A stretch of 64,000 nucleotides of DNA. Source: Pempheris klunzingeri (Eukaryota; Chordata; Actinopteri; Acropomatiformes; Pempheridae). Positions 12,145 through 34,342 of this stretch are shown piece by piece (the first letter of the stretch is position 1; every line of letters starts with the position of its first letter). Under the pieces are notes generated by a model. It searched no databases and was not told the origin of the DNA. It worked only from the letters and a program-made list of their open reading frames with translations. The position numbers were made by a program, and so were the translations under genes. Where the stretch lies: NCBI RefSeq assembly GCF_042242105.1, contig NC_092017.1, positions 15,834,432-15,898,431 of the forward strand. Reading direction: 5' to 3'.

Positions 12145-12643
12145 CTACGAGGCGTTGCTCTTCAGATGTTGAGTCTGCAGGGGTTTCACGTGATACTCAT
12201 AGATTTTCAGTGCCGGGCCGAGCTTTATCGACAGCCCCGTCAGGACGTCGTTACGCGTCATCAGGAGCAGGGACTTGCCATCTATTTCCTGTCAAGTGGA
12301 GAGAGGAATATTTGACCGACATCCTAGTGTGTTTTTAATCATCTGGCAGGTAATTTGAGCAGGAAGAGCACTCCAACCTGATCCTGGAAAGCCGTGGCTT
12401 GCTCCTCGAACCCTGTAGCTTTAAAGTAATTGACGACGTCGGCGACCCCCCAGTTAGCAGGGTCCGGCAGCTGACCGTTCTCCACGGGGCTGTGGGGTCA
12501 CAGTGAACAGAGTCACCTTAATGTGCACACACACTAAACTGAAACACATTCGTTCAAATCTTTCAATAAACAATTTCTTTTTTTTTTACTAATTAGAGAC
12601 GATACCTTTTGGTGTCAACAGAGCCATTTGCCTTGTCTTCCAT
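12145..12643 (-). CDS. samd13: SAM-domain-containing protein 13, complete coding region, 3 coding exons
   Basis: Small protein made almost only of one sterile alpha motif domain, a helical module that forms homo- or hetero-oligomers; its cellular role is poorly known. Coding exons: 12643-12606, 12489-12378, 12288-12145; 294 nt, 97 aa. It starts MEDKANGSV, then the first SAM helices ([15 protein letters not shown]), the turn ([16 protein letters not shown]) and the last two helices ([29 protein letters not shown]). The C-terminal half is nearly the same as human SAMD13 as I know it. The ATG sits 5 bases into an exon with an upstream acceptor, so there is at least one non-coding 5' exon, probably ending at 14001 (AAATAAG before GTAACT on the minus strand). 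The position between uox and prkacb supports orthology. Confidence 0.93.
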
Positions 12644-14230
12644 ACCGGCTGTAAAAAAGAAAAAAGAAAAATCAATGCAATGAATAAACACAATAAAATC
12701 ACATATTAAATTAAAACAGGCCACAAAATGTACCTTAAATAAATTAATTGTCAAACTATTATTTTCACCTCACTGTATATTCTGCAGCTACTTGTTCCAG
12801 TTGTTAAAACTGACAATAATCAAATTCCAAACATTCAAATCCAAGACTGATTGAAATAAATATTTTGGTAGTTTGTGCATCAGTTTATACACACATTCCT
12901 GTCATTCAGCTCAACATATCTTCCCTCACCTTGGGCACTTTTCCAATATTTTTTGACATTTGTGATAGACTAAAGGCTTAAGCAAAAAAAAGAAAATTAT
13001 ACGTGATTCAAAAAGCCCTATAAAACAGGCAAAAACATTTACACAAACATGAAGTGCGCTGTGTATGCAGAAGTTGCTTTCTCCAGCAATTTTAATAAAA
13101 TATTCAAATTCAATACGTTATTCATACTTCTGACTTTTGCAGAACTAGGCAATAAACATGCAATAAAAAAAGAAAAAAATCGGCAGTAAACCTCTTTCTG
13201 ATTCTTATTCAAGATGATTTGTTCTATAACCACTTTAAAATCTGCACGTTTTGATGGTATGTGCATCATTTTACACACATTTTCCTGATAATCAGCCTGG
13301 CTTATTAGGAATCTTTAAAAAACCTTTGCATCTTTTACACTGATCTGGATCTGGAGATGTTATGTGAGTTTACACAGTGATTGGTCACAAAACATGCGTT
13401 CAGCATAAACCATGTTGTCGTTTGCCTGCTTGTGTTTTCACTGAGCCCCTATGGTTTTAAGTTTTGTACGCCAGAGGAGTCTGAATGAGTCTCTTACAAT
13501 CTGTAGAGTTAGTTTTCATCAGATGTCTGCTGTCGGAGACCTCAGTGGGTTGGCAGCTCAGACACCATCATGGTTTCTCTTTCGCAGAATGGCATTCAAT
13601 GGATGTCCTCAATGCAATGACTGTAAAATAGTACAATCATTTGAACAATAAAAAGAGCAGTAATGACTAATATATAGCTAAGGAGCGAGGAAGACGCTGG
13701 TAACGTTGCTGTGTCAATAGCTGACAGCGGGTAGAGGTGCAGTGTGTGAAAGCGACGACCTAAAACTCACGTTGTTAGCTGGATTAAAAAAATAGCAGAA
13801 TAACGTTACACACAGCGTGAAATTGCCTTAATTGCCACGCACAAAATTAAAGTTAAAAATAGCAATTCAGCGCAGCACATTGGAGAAATAACGTTACGGT
13901 TCATGACGATAGCGAATATTTAATCGTTGTCTCTTCGTATTTCGTATTAAGCTAACAGGGATAGTTAGCTGGGTTCGCTAATACAAAATTTAACAGTTAC
14001 CTTATTTTAGATGATTCCTGCTTGACAACAACAGCTCGTCCGACCTGTAGACGTGTTTTAGATAACAAAAAAGGTGTCTAATCACCGAGATATTTTACAA
14101 ATAAATAAAAGGCGATATGAATAAGATAAAATCAAGATTTAATCAACTAAAGCCAACTAGCCCTTCTTCGTCGGTTTAGCTTCCTTCGCCCACGGCAGCA
14201 GGGAATCATGGGAAGTGTAGTCTTTCCACC
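12644..14230 (-). promoter_or_regulatory. samd13: samd13 5' intron, leader exon and promoter region
   Basis: Between the first coding exon and the prkacb 3' end. A leader exon probably ends at 14001. The stretch from about 13680 to 14230 is richer in CpG than its surroundings and has three AACGTT palindromes (13702, 13802, 13890). A ZNF143-like site lies at 14201-14221. The first exon start is not defined by sequence alone. The rest of the intron is AT-rich and featureless. Confidence 0.5.
14201..14221 (-). promoter_or_regulatory. samd13: ZNF143/THAP11-type promoter motif (SBS2-like)
   Basis: On the minus strand the site starts ACTACACTTCCCATGATTCC, which fits the ACTACAATTCCCAGCATGC class of element bound by ZNF143, THAP11 and HCFC1 near transcription starts. 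It is placed just where the samd13 promoter is expected and faces the same way as the gene. Motif match by eye. Confidence 0.55.
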
Positions 14231-14344
14231 CGCTTTCAAGCCACAGTTTGTAGTTTGTAGCATTAACAGACACCTGATGAAAAACATCACCGCAATCACT
14301 ACACATGCAGCAGTATTTCTCATCACATTGAGCACCAACAACTG

Positions 14345-17300
14345 TAGTTTTTAATAAAAAGAATTTATTATAGTGACATATCCTTTGTTACATAAAATCT
14401 GCTACAGCAAAGTATATTCCCCTTGCAAACACAAGTAAATATGGGTGGGAAAAAACGTGTCGGCCGTCTAAATGATGTGCAAAATATCCCACAAACTAAA
14501 TACAGACACATTTCAGATTATTGATCCCATACTGGCATGTGTGACTAGCTACGAAGAACTCATAAACGGATTTCCTTCGGTCAGGAGTGTGAAGTGGCTC
14601 AGGGAAAAGTGCCATCATTTACATCAAATATGACAAACATCATTACACACATGGGGGTTAAAGGACACATAAGAAGAGCTGTGGATTTCCTACATACTTT
14701 CTGGGAAGATTTACACACAAGCAGTTTGAATTGAAACATGCTGAATTTCCCCAGGTGTAGTTTTCAGAGTTTGTCCAAATAAAAAACGATGTCATCGATT
14801 CTGCAATTACATTCTGTTCACACCGTCAGACTGGGAAAATAATGTTGGATCCCCTCTAAAGCAGTTAATTTCCTAAGTACAGAAATAAAATTAAAAAAAA
14901 ACAAAGGTAGAAAGAAAAAAGTTAAATTAAAAAGGCTAGGATTTTTAAATAGGCATGAGAGGCATCATTGTGTATTAACTGTGGGTAATATCATTTCTAT
15001 AAATGTTTAAGGGCAAATGAACAAAAGAGTTGTACAAATAAATAATCCAATATATTCACTGTTTCTAACACTTTTGTGAATAAAACAGTTGGAGTCTCTT
15101 TATATATGTATATATATATACGGAGAACTATGCAAGTTTAAACATTTAAAATGTACTTTTATTAGACATCTCTAATATAAATAAAAATAGCATAAGAAAC
15201 TGTTGTGCCTTTTGAAATTAATTAAGGGCTAAATAAAACGTCACATCATGTGCTCAATATATGAAACAAAGTTAAAATTCAGGCATAGCCAATATCCATA
15301 TACAGTACATCAGTACCTTGAAAAAAAAGCATTCAGTCCTAAACCTTTTTCACATTTGGTTGTCTAAGATTGTTGAACGTGATTAAATTGCATTTTCTCA
15401 CCTACAAACACTTGAGCACCATATCAAATAATGGTTAAAACTTCAGAAGACTTAAGAGATGTTGAATTGAAAGACTGTGAACAATGCATTATTGTTTCCA
15501 ACATGTGAAATGGAAAACTTTGATTTCCCCACAACCCTGAGTGTCCAACCTGCAGAAATGACCCCAAACTGTGATGTGGATGGCAGAGACAAACTTCCCT
15601 CTAAGGAGTCAAGGGATCACAGCGGCAGGGCTTTTCTCACATTAGGAAGTTCAACAAGTGGACACCTTGGCCTTGTAGGTATTGAACCTTTGACATACAG
15701 ACTCTATAACCCCCTGTTAAATACACGAGTCTACCTGTGACGCCGGTGAGGAGGCAGGGACTACATTTCAGCAGCAAGGACAGAATCAATGTCAGAATTA
15801 ATGGGAAAAGAATGGTGCCCAGTATAGAAAAATCCCTCATAAAACCTGTGTTTCCATTGAGGGGAGAAATTATGAATCAAATATGTGTAGACAATAACTT
15901 AACAGGAGTGGTTTACACTGAAAAAAAAAATGTTCTTCATAAGCCAGACTCTTGACCGTATTCCCTTTGAAAATCTGTAACAAGACCACAACATTTTTGT
16001 CCACTAACGTTCTCTAACTGCCCTGACTTGAGAGGAAGAATGAGCAAATACTGCTCCATCACAGTGTACAAATTGGTTAAAAAATGATGCAGAGAGACTA
16101 CAAGCTATAGTTGAGGTAAGTATATGTTTCAACCAAGTAGTGACCAAGATGAATGAATACTTTAAGGTTATGATATTTCAGTTTTGTTATTATTTCATGG
16201 TTAATGATTTAGTTTTGCTTTCATGGGATTATGCAGAGGAATATGTCACTCAGATTAAAATTGCCCCTCAAATGCATCATTGTCCCAGGCTGTGAAATAA
16301 CTCAAAAAGGTAACAGAACAACAACAAAAGATGGGAACACTCTGAGGGAACTATTAGCTTGTTGTGACACTGCTGTACAAACGTAACAAACATGCAAAAG
16401 TAAAAATGAAAATAAAACATATATGGCAGTTACACGATGACTTCCGAGTGCTCTGCTAAAGCAAAGTTAAGCTTTTAAAAACAAAAACGACCCAGGTTGG
16501 ACAAGATGCGTCCATGTAACCAACACTGCTTCGCATCCACAACAACATATTCAAGAAAATCTAACAAACTGAGCTTTCAGCTGTTGAAAAATGCCATGTC
16601 AACGCACTTCATACATTTCTGGATGTACCAAAGACAGATGACCTGTTGTGTGGAGTGACATACTTGAACCCCTTAAGTTTTCCTCTCTTGTTAAACAGAG
16701 TTGTACCTGAAAAATACATCATCTCATTCCATTCATTTAATACCACACCTAGTCTGAGGTAAAAGGAAATGTCCTGTGACCGGATATGGATAAAACAATG
16801 CTACAACTGATCAGTGAATACAGCACTGACAGGTTTCTGCTTCATAATAACACTTGTCACTGTTGATCCATCTCCTTAAGAATTGAATGCCCGAGTGCCA
16901 AAGCTCAGAAGCTTTAAGAAGTCATCAGTGTTGTTTCTCCTTCACTAAACATCAGTTTCTTGGTTTGAATTTTGGTCATGCTTTAACAACACAAAGTGTT
17001 ATAAAATCTTATGTCTCATACATGTATATTTCTAAATGCACAAATACACGGTTCTAGGTCTTAAGGACAACAGAATGATGAATAATGGTTAATGTTCAAG
17101 TGTTCATGATTAATGAATGATAAACTGAACCCTAAAACACACTCGGGTGTGTAACATACGACACATAACTGGCAAAACTCAATGTTAGAAACTCAAACCA
17201 AAAACAAAAAAAAATCCCTTCTATTTTCCAAAAGCTTAAATCACAATAAGTGCAATACCAGCTAATACAATCAATCACTCTTTGTGCCACTTGAAAATGG

Positions 17301-17638
17301 GTATACTATTCAAATAATTATTTGAATTGAAATAAGGAGGAGGGAGGCTATTCGAAAGTGGCAAAGATAGAAATAAAAAAAAAAAAAAAGGACAAAACAT
17401 GAGAACGTGGTCTAGTATTTTTGTGTTGCAGCACGAGGGGTGTCTGCATAATGTGCCTGTGTATAGGTTAGTGCTAACTGCACGCAGGATCATGGCAAGA
17501 AGGACCTCATTCAGCTGTGTGGAATGAAGGAACGAGGCATTTGTTTTGGACACGTGACGGCCTCTGTTCCACCTTAACCCTCAGGAGAGTGCAAATATCC
17601 CAAAACACGTGAGCCCTGATGGGACTCTTGCCCACTCC
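14345..17638 (-). other. prkacb: Probable long 3' UTR of prkacb
   Basis: About 3.3 kb of AT-rich DNA after the prkacb stop with no coding potential. A minus-strand AATAAA (plus positions 14364-14369) lies at its far end, just before the samd13 promoter. A long 3' UTR is also a property of mammalian PRKACB. The stretch includes a short TA-rich tract near 15100-15120 and an A tract near 17377-17389. Earlier poly(A) sites are possible. Confidence 0.55.
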
Positions 17639-26446
<8,808 letters not shown>

Positions 26447-26640
26447 CGTAGGAAGACAGGGCGATGCACAGCTGGCTAGGAGCGATGATGGTGGCCGTTA
26501 GCTAACAGGGTCCTCCGTTAGCTAGCTAGCTAACAAATTTCAGCTTGTGCTAGCTGCTTGGCTAACAACAACATCGATGTCTTCTCTTTGCGGACAGAAC
26601 CTCGACGTGCTCTGCTAACCGCCCTGCTGGTCTGTATTTA

Positions 26641-28850
26641 CAATGTACTTTGTCGTTCACGTATGTCTCCGCTGGAATGAAAACATGATCCAGACTTTTC
26701 ACCTCTGCCTGCTGTCGTTTGGTGCTGCGTTCATGTCATATGGGAATACCCAAACAACTGACTTGATGGGTGAAATGCTGCATTCAGGTACCGGTTGTAA
26801 ATCGTAGGTACATCGTAGGTCATACATTGCATTTATTTTATTCACTAGGAAAGACCTGTTTGTTGATTTTATAGGATTCATATTTTGCATTAGCGTCCTT
26901 CATCATTTTGACCAATGACTAGCAATTACTGCCTAAATCTGTCTTAAAAGCATTATTATTATTATTGGCAAACAATAAGAACAGTAAATAGCTATGGTTA
27001 AGGTTAAGCTAACTAACAAGGAAACATTTCTACATATGCAAAACTTTTAGGTAATTTTATCCACATGTGTATTCATTAAATAAGGTGCTCAGAGGGGAAA
27101 CAATCTAATTTTGTTAAAAGAAAATGGATCTTATTAGAAAATTATTAGCAACACATTTTATTGAGATCTCAGACATTAAGATTATATGTGTAAAATAAAT
27201 GTGTGGAAATCCAGATTTCACAATACTTTTCAGGATGTTTGGCCATTTTCATTAATTATCCATATTTTTGGATTTTTTTAACGTCATGCTCAGCTTTAAA
27301 ACAACACCACTATTATGGGCTATTCATGAGTTATTATTATATATTATTATAATATATTATATAATATCCAGTCAGTTCTAACAGTCAAGAATTCACATTA
27401 CAAAGTGATGTGATGAAAATCCATAATTTGGAAGAGTGAATTACATTTGTCAGGCATATTTTTAGAGACCTGAATGCAGCACTTTTGGCAGAACAGTTAC
27501 AAACAACTTTGCAGACATAGAAAATGATGTTATCTTTCAAAGTTAACTTTTAATTTGATTTAAGGGCATGAAAATACCAGCTAGGTGATTCCTTGAGATG
27601 AGAGGCATTAGCAATCATTATTTGTTGACAGATGTCTCAGTTTGATCTAAAATATTTTCTCTTTTCATTTAAGTGAACAGATCAACTGGATAGGTAACTG
27701 CCAATCAGTAATTTAAGATACAAATGAAAAACAAAAGCTCTAATTCTTCATCTTGATTTACGATTTGAGCATTATATTGAGATTTGAGATGCATCTGCAA
27801 GGCTGCAGGCACTGTAAAATGACTTGTTACAAATATCTTCACAATCCAGTAATGTGTCAGTAGACAAATCGTTCCAACACATCCATGACAGGTGACCAAG
27901 GCTACAGTATGGGCCCACTGCTCATAGCCTTTTGGCACTACTCCTTTCTTCTAATGCTTTTGCTTTTATTTGAAAAATTGCTGCATACTTGCCTTCATTT
28001 CCCAGAGGTGCTCTCTCTGTCTCTCACTGTGAGCTCAAAACCAAAGAATTACTCAGGCCGACCATACAAGGCTAAGGAGTGTTACATCAGGATACATAAT
28101 TTTAACAAAATCTTACATTACATTTTGTCACCTCTAGTGTAGTTAACAATTTGCGTCGAAGGCAAGTTGTTCGGAAGTAGCTGTTAACCAAGGTGGCTGA
28201 GATACTTGAGGACTTTTCTTCAGTATATTAATGGATGTCTGAGTACAATAAGTGTGAAAAATTAACATACATGAACTATTGAAACAAACAAAACTATAAT
28301 ATATGGAAATTATTGCAAATCATGAATGAGAGCAAGCAAAAAACGTGGAAACAAATGCCACAGTTGGAAAAAAGACACATCCAGTTAAAATTAATTCCTT
28401 TGTTTTATCTCTATCTTTCACATGTTCTGTTGCTCCTAACATGCCAGTTTTTGCTATTTGCTGCCTCTTTGTTTGTTTGTTATTCATTTGATTGCTTGGT
28501 TTTATTGTGCAGCATTTGCACATATTTTAATTTGCCTGCTTTTATTCATTCTCTTGTTTACTCACTTATTGTGAAACACTTTGAGCAACACTCTCTGCAT
28601 GAAAGTTACACGAATAACGTTTATCATTATTATTATTATTGTTGTTGTTATTGCTGCTGTTATTATTATTATCATTATTATTATTATTAGTAGTAGTAGT
28701 GGTATTGCTGTTTTTATTGAATAGATGAGGAAAAATTAGAAATCTTTTGTTCACAAGTATGAGTAAGGAGGCAAGAGTCTTCACATTTCATGGATTAATT
28801 CCCTGCTGTTTGAGCGGAAACTAGGTGACAGGATGGTGAATGACATGTCA
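26641..28850. other. Intergenic region between the divergent prkacb and ttll7 promoters
   Basis: AT-rich, no gene seen. Holds a TTA/ATA-rich simple stretch at about 27330-27366 and a decayed retroposon tail with an ATT array at 28568-28712. Confidence 0.5.
28568..28712 (+). repeat. Retroposon-like tail with (ATT)n array
   Basis: Starts 'TTGTGAAACACTTTGAGCAA', then 'CATGAAAGTTACACGAATAA' and a 90-base array of ATT/GTT/GCT/AGT triplets. This resembles the 3' tail of common fish retroposons (AAAGCACTTTG… then ATAAAGTTTATTATT). Decayed copy; family not assigned. Confidence 0.55.
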
Positions 28851-29424
28851 GGGACCTCTGGGCGGGTCGCACCCATTTCTCTTTAGCACCATGGTCAGCG
28901 ACACAGTTGCTAGGTAGCCTCCCTGTTGTTTGTATCAGCGAGTTGAGGAGGAAGACCTGCACCGAAACCCACGTTGAATGAGGACCCAAAACGGTGTCCG
29001 AAACTAAACTCGCAGCCTCGGTGAGACTTTTATTTTCACTCACAACTACTTATGAGTTCAAAACTACACTGCTGACTTAACTTACACGCCGTACAGCGCA
29101 CTAAACGTCACGTTGGTACCAGATTGAGACCGCAAACTTCAGCGCTTCTACCGGCACCCCCCCCTCTGTCACGGAGCGAATGGTTTGGCCCATGGACTGG
29201 CTCCAGCACTCACAGCACACTGGAGGTCTACAAGATACAGATTTATCCTCTGAGACTGTCAACCTTCGTCTTTAACGCCGTTAAACAATATAAACACTGT
29301 TACAGCCCTGAAAATGCTCTCGGGTTTGTTCCTCTAAAGAGCCCACAGTGTCTCCATTAATAGCGGCGGCAGTGTCGCTCGGATGAAACCAGCACAAGAG
29401 CTGCCAGTGCCCGGAATAAATAAG
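28850..29424 (+). promoter_or_regulatory. ttll7: ttll7 promoter and first non-coding exon
   Basis: A CpG-richer stretch has a GC box (GGGCGGG, 28860-28866) and an X-box-like site (28906-28919), followed by a leader exon that probably ends at 29424 (TAAG before GTAACG). The start site is not fixed by sequence; about 28950-29000 is a guess. A short open frame starts at 29383 (see findings). Confidence 0.45.
28906..28919 (-). promoter_or_regulatory. ttll7: X-box-like (RFX) motif
   Basis: On the minus strand GGCTACCTAGCAAC: one half-site (AGCAAC) is perfect and the other (GCTACC for GTTACC) has one mismatch to the RFX palindrome. RFX factors drive ciliary genes, and TTLL7 modifies axonemal and neuronal tubulin, so the position is sensible. 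Confidence 0.4.
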
Positions 29425-32400
29425 GTAACGTTAACGGGCGACTTCGGTCCGTCCATCCTCTGCTAGGCTAAGCTAGCTGTAGAGTAACCCAGGGTCATTG
29501 TGCTTCCTTTGGATTATTGTCTCATTCAGTGATTTCATTTTGGAGCAACAGTAAATGAAAAACGCCCTCATGAGCAGGGGCAGTCAAACATTAACGCTGC
29601 CGCAAGGCTACATTTAATGGCAGCAGGTTAACTGGATTAGTAGCAACATTGCCAGATTGTTTTCACTGTTTTATCAATCCACCTGACCTATACAAATGGC
29701 TAGCAACCTGACGCTAGCTAACGTTACTGCCTGCTAGCAACCAGTTCAGAGCAACAATGCACCTGCTGAGGTTTTTAATTTGTGTGCACTACCAATTTCC
29801 TGAAAAACCCTGACATCCAAGATAGTACACGAGAGATTTGAGAGGGACATCTTGCGCTAATCCTGAAATATGAGATCCGTGAAAGGGGATGGCCTACTAT
29901 CCTTCTAGTGATCTGGAAGATACCATATTTATTGCTATGCTGTGACAGGCATAGGTCCCTTCGCTGCTCACAGTAGCATAGCTCCTTAGCTCAGGCTAGC
30001 TTTGCACGTACCCTTAAGAAATCTGACTTGGCGTGCAAGACTATTGCTGACATGAGGCTTTTGGGTGCCCAGAGCCTGGTTAATGACTGGAAGGATGTGA
30101 TGTTTGAAGAGCCATTTGATTGAGTCTGGTCTGTGTGTAGTCCAGTGTCCCACTCATGAGACCACATGCTGATAGAGCACCCTGGAGTTGACCATTCCCA
30201 ACAGAGCAGATGGGTTACATAATAATAACATATGAGTTTTGGATGGCATCCCGCCTGCTGGACATATTCCTAGAGATAAGGCTATTAAGAAGGATATGAT
30301 ATGTATAATCTATTTATTTTCATGCAGGCTACAGTTGGCATCCTGAAGTTTGTGGATTAATGCTGGATATTTGTTGCAGTATTGCATCTACAACATCTAA
30401 GTAATCAGGCTTAGTTGCTGTTTTACTTCTCTAAAGTGAGAGAACAACATAAATACAGGTAGGTTTGGTCTATTTGCTCACTCCAAAGACTGGACTTCAT
30501 TTTTATACTAGTCAGACTAATCTGTGTTTTGACAAAATACTGTACAGGGAAATCAACCTCTGGCTGTACACTTAGTCACCAGAGCAGTCCTGGTTGTCAT
30601 ATATGTTCTCATATTGTCCGTGGCAGCAGCTGGTTTGTTTTTTCCATGTGATTAATTAATCATGTAGATTTTGCTTGACGGGGGCCTGTCCTTGTGTTCT
30701 CTGTCTGGTATTTCCGTCAATAGACCACTTAATAAAACCCAGTGTAATCAGACAGAATTAGGTAAGAATTTAAGGTGTTTAAACCTATTGGTGTTGACGA
30801 TACATACATGCAAGGCGTACTTTGTTACAGTGCCATTGCTTTTGAACACTTATGTGAACGCTGTAGCCACCCGAAGTTATTTGCTCCACTTTGTCTTACA
30901 GAAAATAAGGTCAGGAGAGATTGTAGTTAATATAAATGTTTAATAGCATTTTTTAGGCACTGACTGAATTTTCTGTTTGTAGAGATTCTGTCTGTAAGTT
31001 AAGCTTAACATTCAGCTGTTTGTTGGTGTATTTCAGTACCCTGTGGGCTGATAGCTCCCACACTTGTTCCTCCTCATATCTGGAAGAAGGCACGAAGCCA
31101 GAGTTGGGTCACTGGTTTGAGCTAATTTTAGATCCGCTGGCAATTCTAAACCAACTACTTTCCTGTGAGAGTAGCCCGCAAACTCAGCTATCATTTTCCC
31201 TGAGAGGACAATGTTGAGGTAGTGGCCGAATAGAGCATGATAGAAGTAGAAATAGTTTTTACCAAAGGAATCTTGCAAGTATATTGCATGTTTTAGACCT
31301 TGAAGATCTACAAAATCACTTTGACACTGTGCCTTCTAGGTGTAAGAAAATGTCCAGTGAAAAGGGTTCATCCATTTTTCACAAAAGGTGCATTTTCTAC
31401 TCGAACAATCTTTTGTTTACATTTTCTTCTGTGTAATGTGTAATAGTACAACATGTCTCCATTCTTAGCCAGTGTCTCTTCCCTTTTGAATGGTTATACA
31501 TACCCCAAGGTCCCGCCACAGCTGTAATGGCAAGACCGGAGCATGCTGCATGTACAGAAAAGAACTTGTGTCTGCAAATTCTGCGTTTTCAGCACAACAC
31601 GAGGCTAAGTGGTGGTTCCCTGGGCCTCTCTATTGATTCTGCATTTGACGACTGCTTTCAAGATGTAGTTTTGTGTAAGGCAGGGAAAAACATAAAACAA
31701 CCCCCTCAGGGACGTACTGCTGGTTGTTGAAGGGACTTGTATAATAGGTGTGACATCGCTTGTCATGAATAAACAGTCTACCGCTTTGGTTCAGCTTTTC
31801 CTTTGGCACACTTCTTGTAAAGCTATTTGTACTGTCCCTTTGAATTTTTCTTTTCATATAAAAGGGGGCACCGTAGTTTTGAAGTGCCTTTGCCTTATGA
31901 TAGTGGGATAATATCTGTGTGAAGATACATTTCTTTAGTATAGTTTTGAACTAGATCCACTTGTTTTTGATATTGTTGCAGCCAGTGTTTGTGATGTAGA
32001 TGATGTGCTGCAGACAAAACAGAAATTCCTGCGAGAGGACTATGACGTATAGTAACGTGACACACACATTAACAACTTGAGCAGGATTATCAGGGGAGAA
32101 GTCTGCATAACAATGAACCATGAAACACAGACATGCATTTGTCATGCATTTAGGGCCTGTGAAACACAGAGTGATGCAGCTGAGCACCATGAAGGACTGA
32201 CTCTCCACAATGAAGTCTTTCTGTGGAGTGTGTGTCAAAGGGGAAGTGCATGAGCTCAGCATCCATATAAGTTCTGCCCATTCAGCACTGATTTGCTGTG
32301 GTGGCCCTCTGGCTCTCTCTGCTGGAGAAATAGTGTTACTGCATCAAAGGATTAATGGGGAAATACTCTACTTAGTGGAGGGGATTTAGTTAAGATTTTG

Positions 32401-34342
32401 TCATTAATACTTCACTGAAGGATTAATTGTGATGATGCGAGGTTTAGAATATATTGGCAAGTAATGCTTACAGTAATGCTTAAGTCTGAGCCCCATTTTA
32501 TGGATATTCTCGTGTTGTGTAACCTGAAATCTTATGAAAAGTAACCAGAAGGTTGACAGAAACTGCAAAGTGAATCATCCAAGGACAGCAGATCACAGAT
32601 GCTTCAGCTTAATACAGTATACTATACAGTATAGTAAAATATGCTTACGCAGTTGTAAATTTTATTATTTTTTATATGTTAATCATACATTGTCAGTACT
32701 TAAATATTGAATATTTTCTATTTTCTAAGCCTTGAAAGTACTGGAGTGATAGGAAGGGAAATACAAAAAAGGTCACTGAGCTCAGTTCAGTCCTGTGACG
32801 TCACAACAGGATGTCCTGCACGGCTCCCTGTATCAGCCAGTGATAACAGTTACTCTAATCTGGTGTTGCATTACATTGAAATCTGACTTCTATCTTGTGA
32901 ATGCATGTAAAACTAGGCCGTCTTGTGGTTGATTTCCACTACTACCGTTATGACAAATGAACAAAACACTACAGAGCCTCTTTTTGCTGGGTCATCCATC
33001 AGCATGATACCAAAGTGCCTTAACTGTGACCTTATAGTCAGGCAAACAAGCCTAGATAGAAATCGTTGTTTACATGTTACTCTCAGAGGCACAAGGAAAA
33101 AATTGAATCACATTATTAGAAAAGATATTTGATAAATGACTGTATCTATTTGAAAATTAGATTTGTTTCTCTGTCAGTTATCATGGTACAATGATTTTAA
33201 AATTGTGAGTGCAAGCTTAATGCAGCACTTTGAAAGAGAAGATCTAAAACAATGAGGTTAACGGCGTGAATAATCAACACTGAGATAAATAGCAATATTA
33301 ACAATTATGTTTAATTTAGAGTATCCACTGTAGCTGAAAACAATTAAGATGCTGATGTTCAATATTGATACAATTTAAAATGAGCAGCAAAATAGAAATA
33401 ATTGTTCCTTAAATTATTCAAATGATTAATTATGCAATATTGTGCAGAAGAATTGAGATTAGTACCAGAGCTCTTTTCTGGAGAGTTTGTGTATTTTTCA
33501 GAGATTACTTGCATCAGAGTATGCATGTATGCTCTCGTCATATGTGATTGTTTGTAGGTGTTTAGTTGCATCTCGTGTGCCTGCCGCCCCCCCTTTGTTC
33601 GTGAGGGTGTACATGACACCAAGGTCCCGTGCTCCTATAGAGACAGTGTTGCCTGACTCCTGTACAGAGAGCCAGCACTCCGCTGGGAGGTGGGGGCAGG
33701 CTGTCATCAGCACAGCTTGCCTCACTTTATCACTCTAACTCTTTGTTGTTGCTCTCCCCCTCGGTGCTGATCTCATTCCAGTCTCTGTCCTCCGCAGGAT
33801 CAATGTCTTGTGCTTACCACAGGCAGACCAAGAGGCAAGACTACTGAGTGATCAAGTAATGCGATTGGATTGTTTTCCCATTCTAATTTGTCCAGAGGAT
33901 GCTGATTGAATCGATATAGATGCTTTTCAAGTCAGCATGTGTGCTTGTCTTCTGATGTGTATATGTGTACATGTACAAGTACACCTACAGGTGTATCTGT
34001 ATGTGTGTGTACACAGTAAGCAGTGTTAGACAGGAAACTGGCTTTTCAGTACGTTCTCACCACTAGAGGTTACTGTTGATCTCTTTATGAAATGCAAAAG
34101 AGGCACCACAGGCCGGTGTACAGTAGATGGAGCCTAACTGATGTATATTACCTCTGATTTTTAGTTTATGTGGCTATACCTGTTACTATACTTCATGGAC
34201 CGGTACTCTGCATCATTTTGGGTCGACACTTTTTTTGAAGTTTGCAATCTGCAAAATTACAACATCTTTATAAGAATTTAGGATTTATGATGACCATAGG
34301 AAAAGGCTGAACAGGACTCTGTGCTGCATGCATGCAATTGGG

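Noticed and set aside
15477-15955. Two open frames in the prkacb 3' UTR region (15477-15740, 15737-15955)
   Set aside because: They overlap by 4 bases, which looks suggestive, but the composition is like the AT-rich UTR and no domain or splice support is seen; read as chance.
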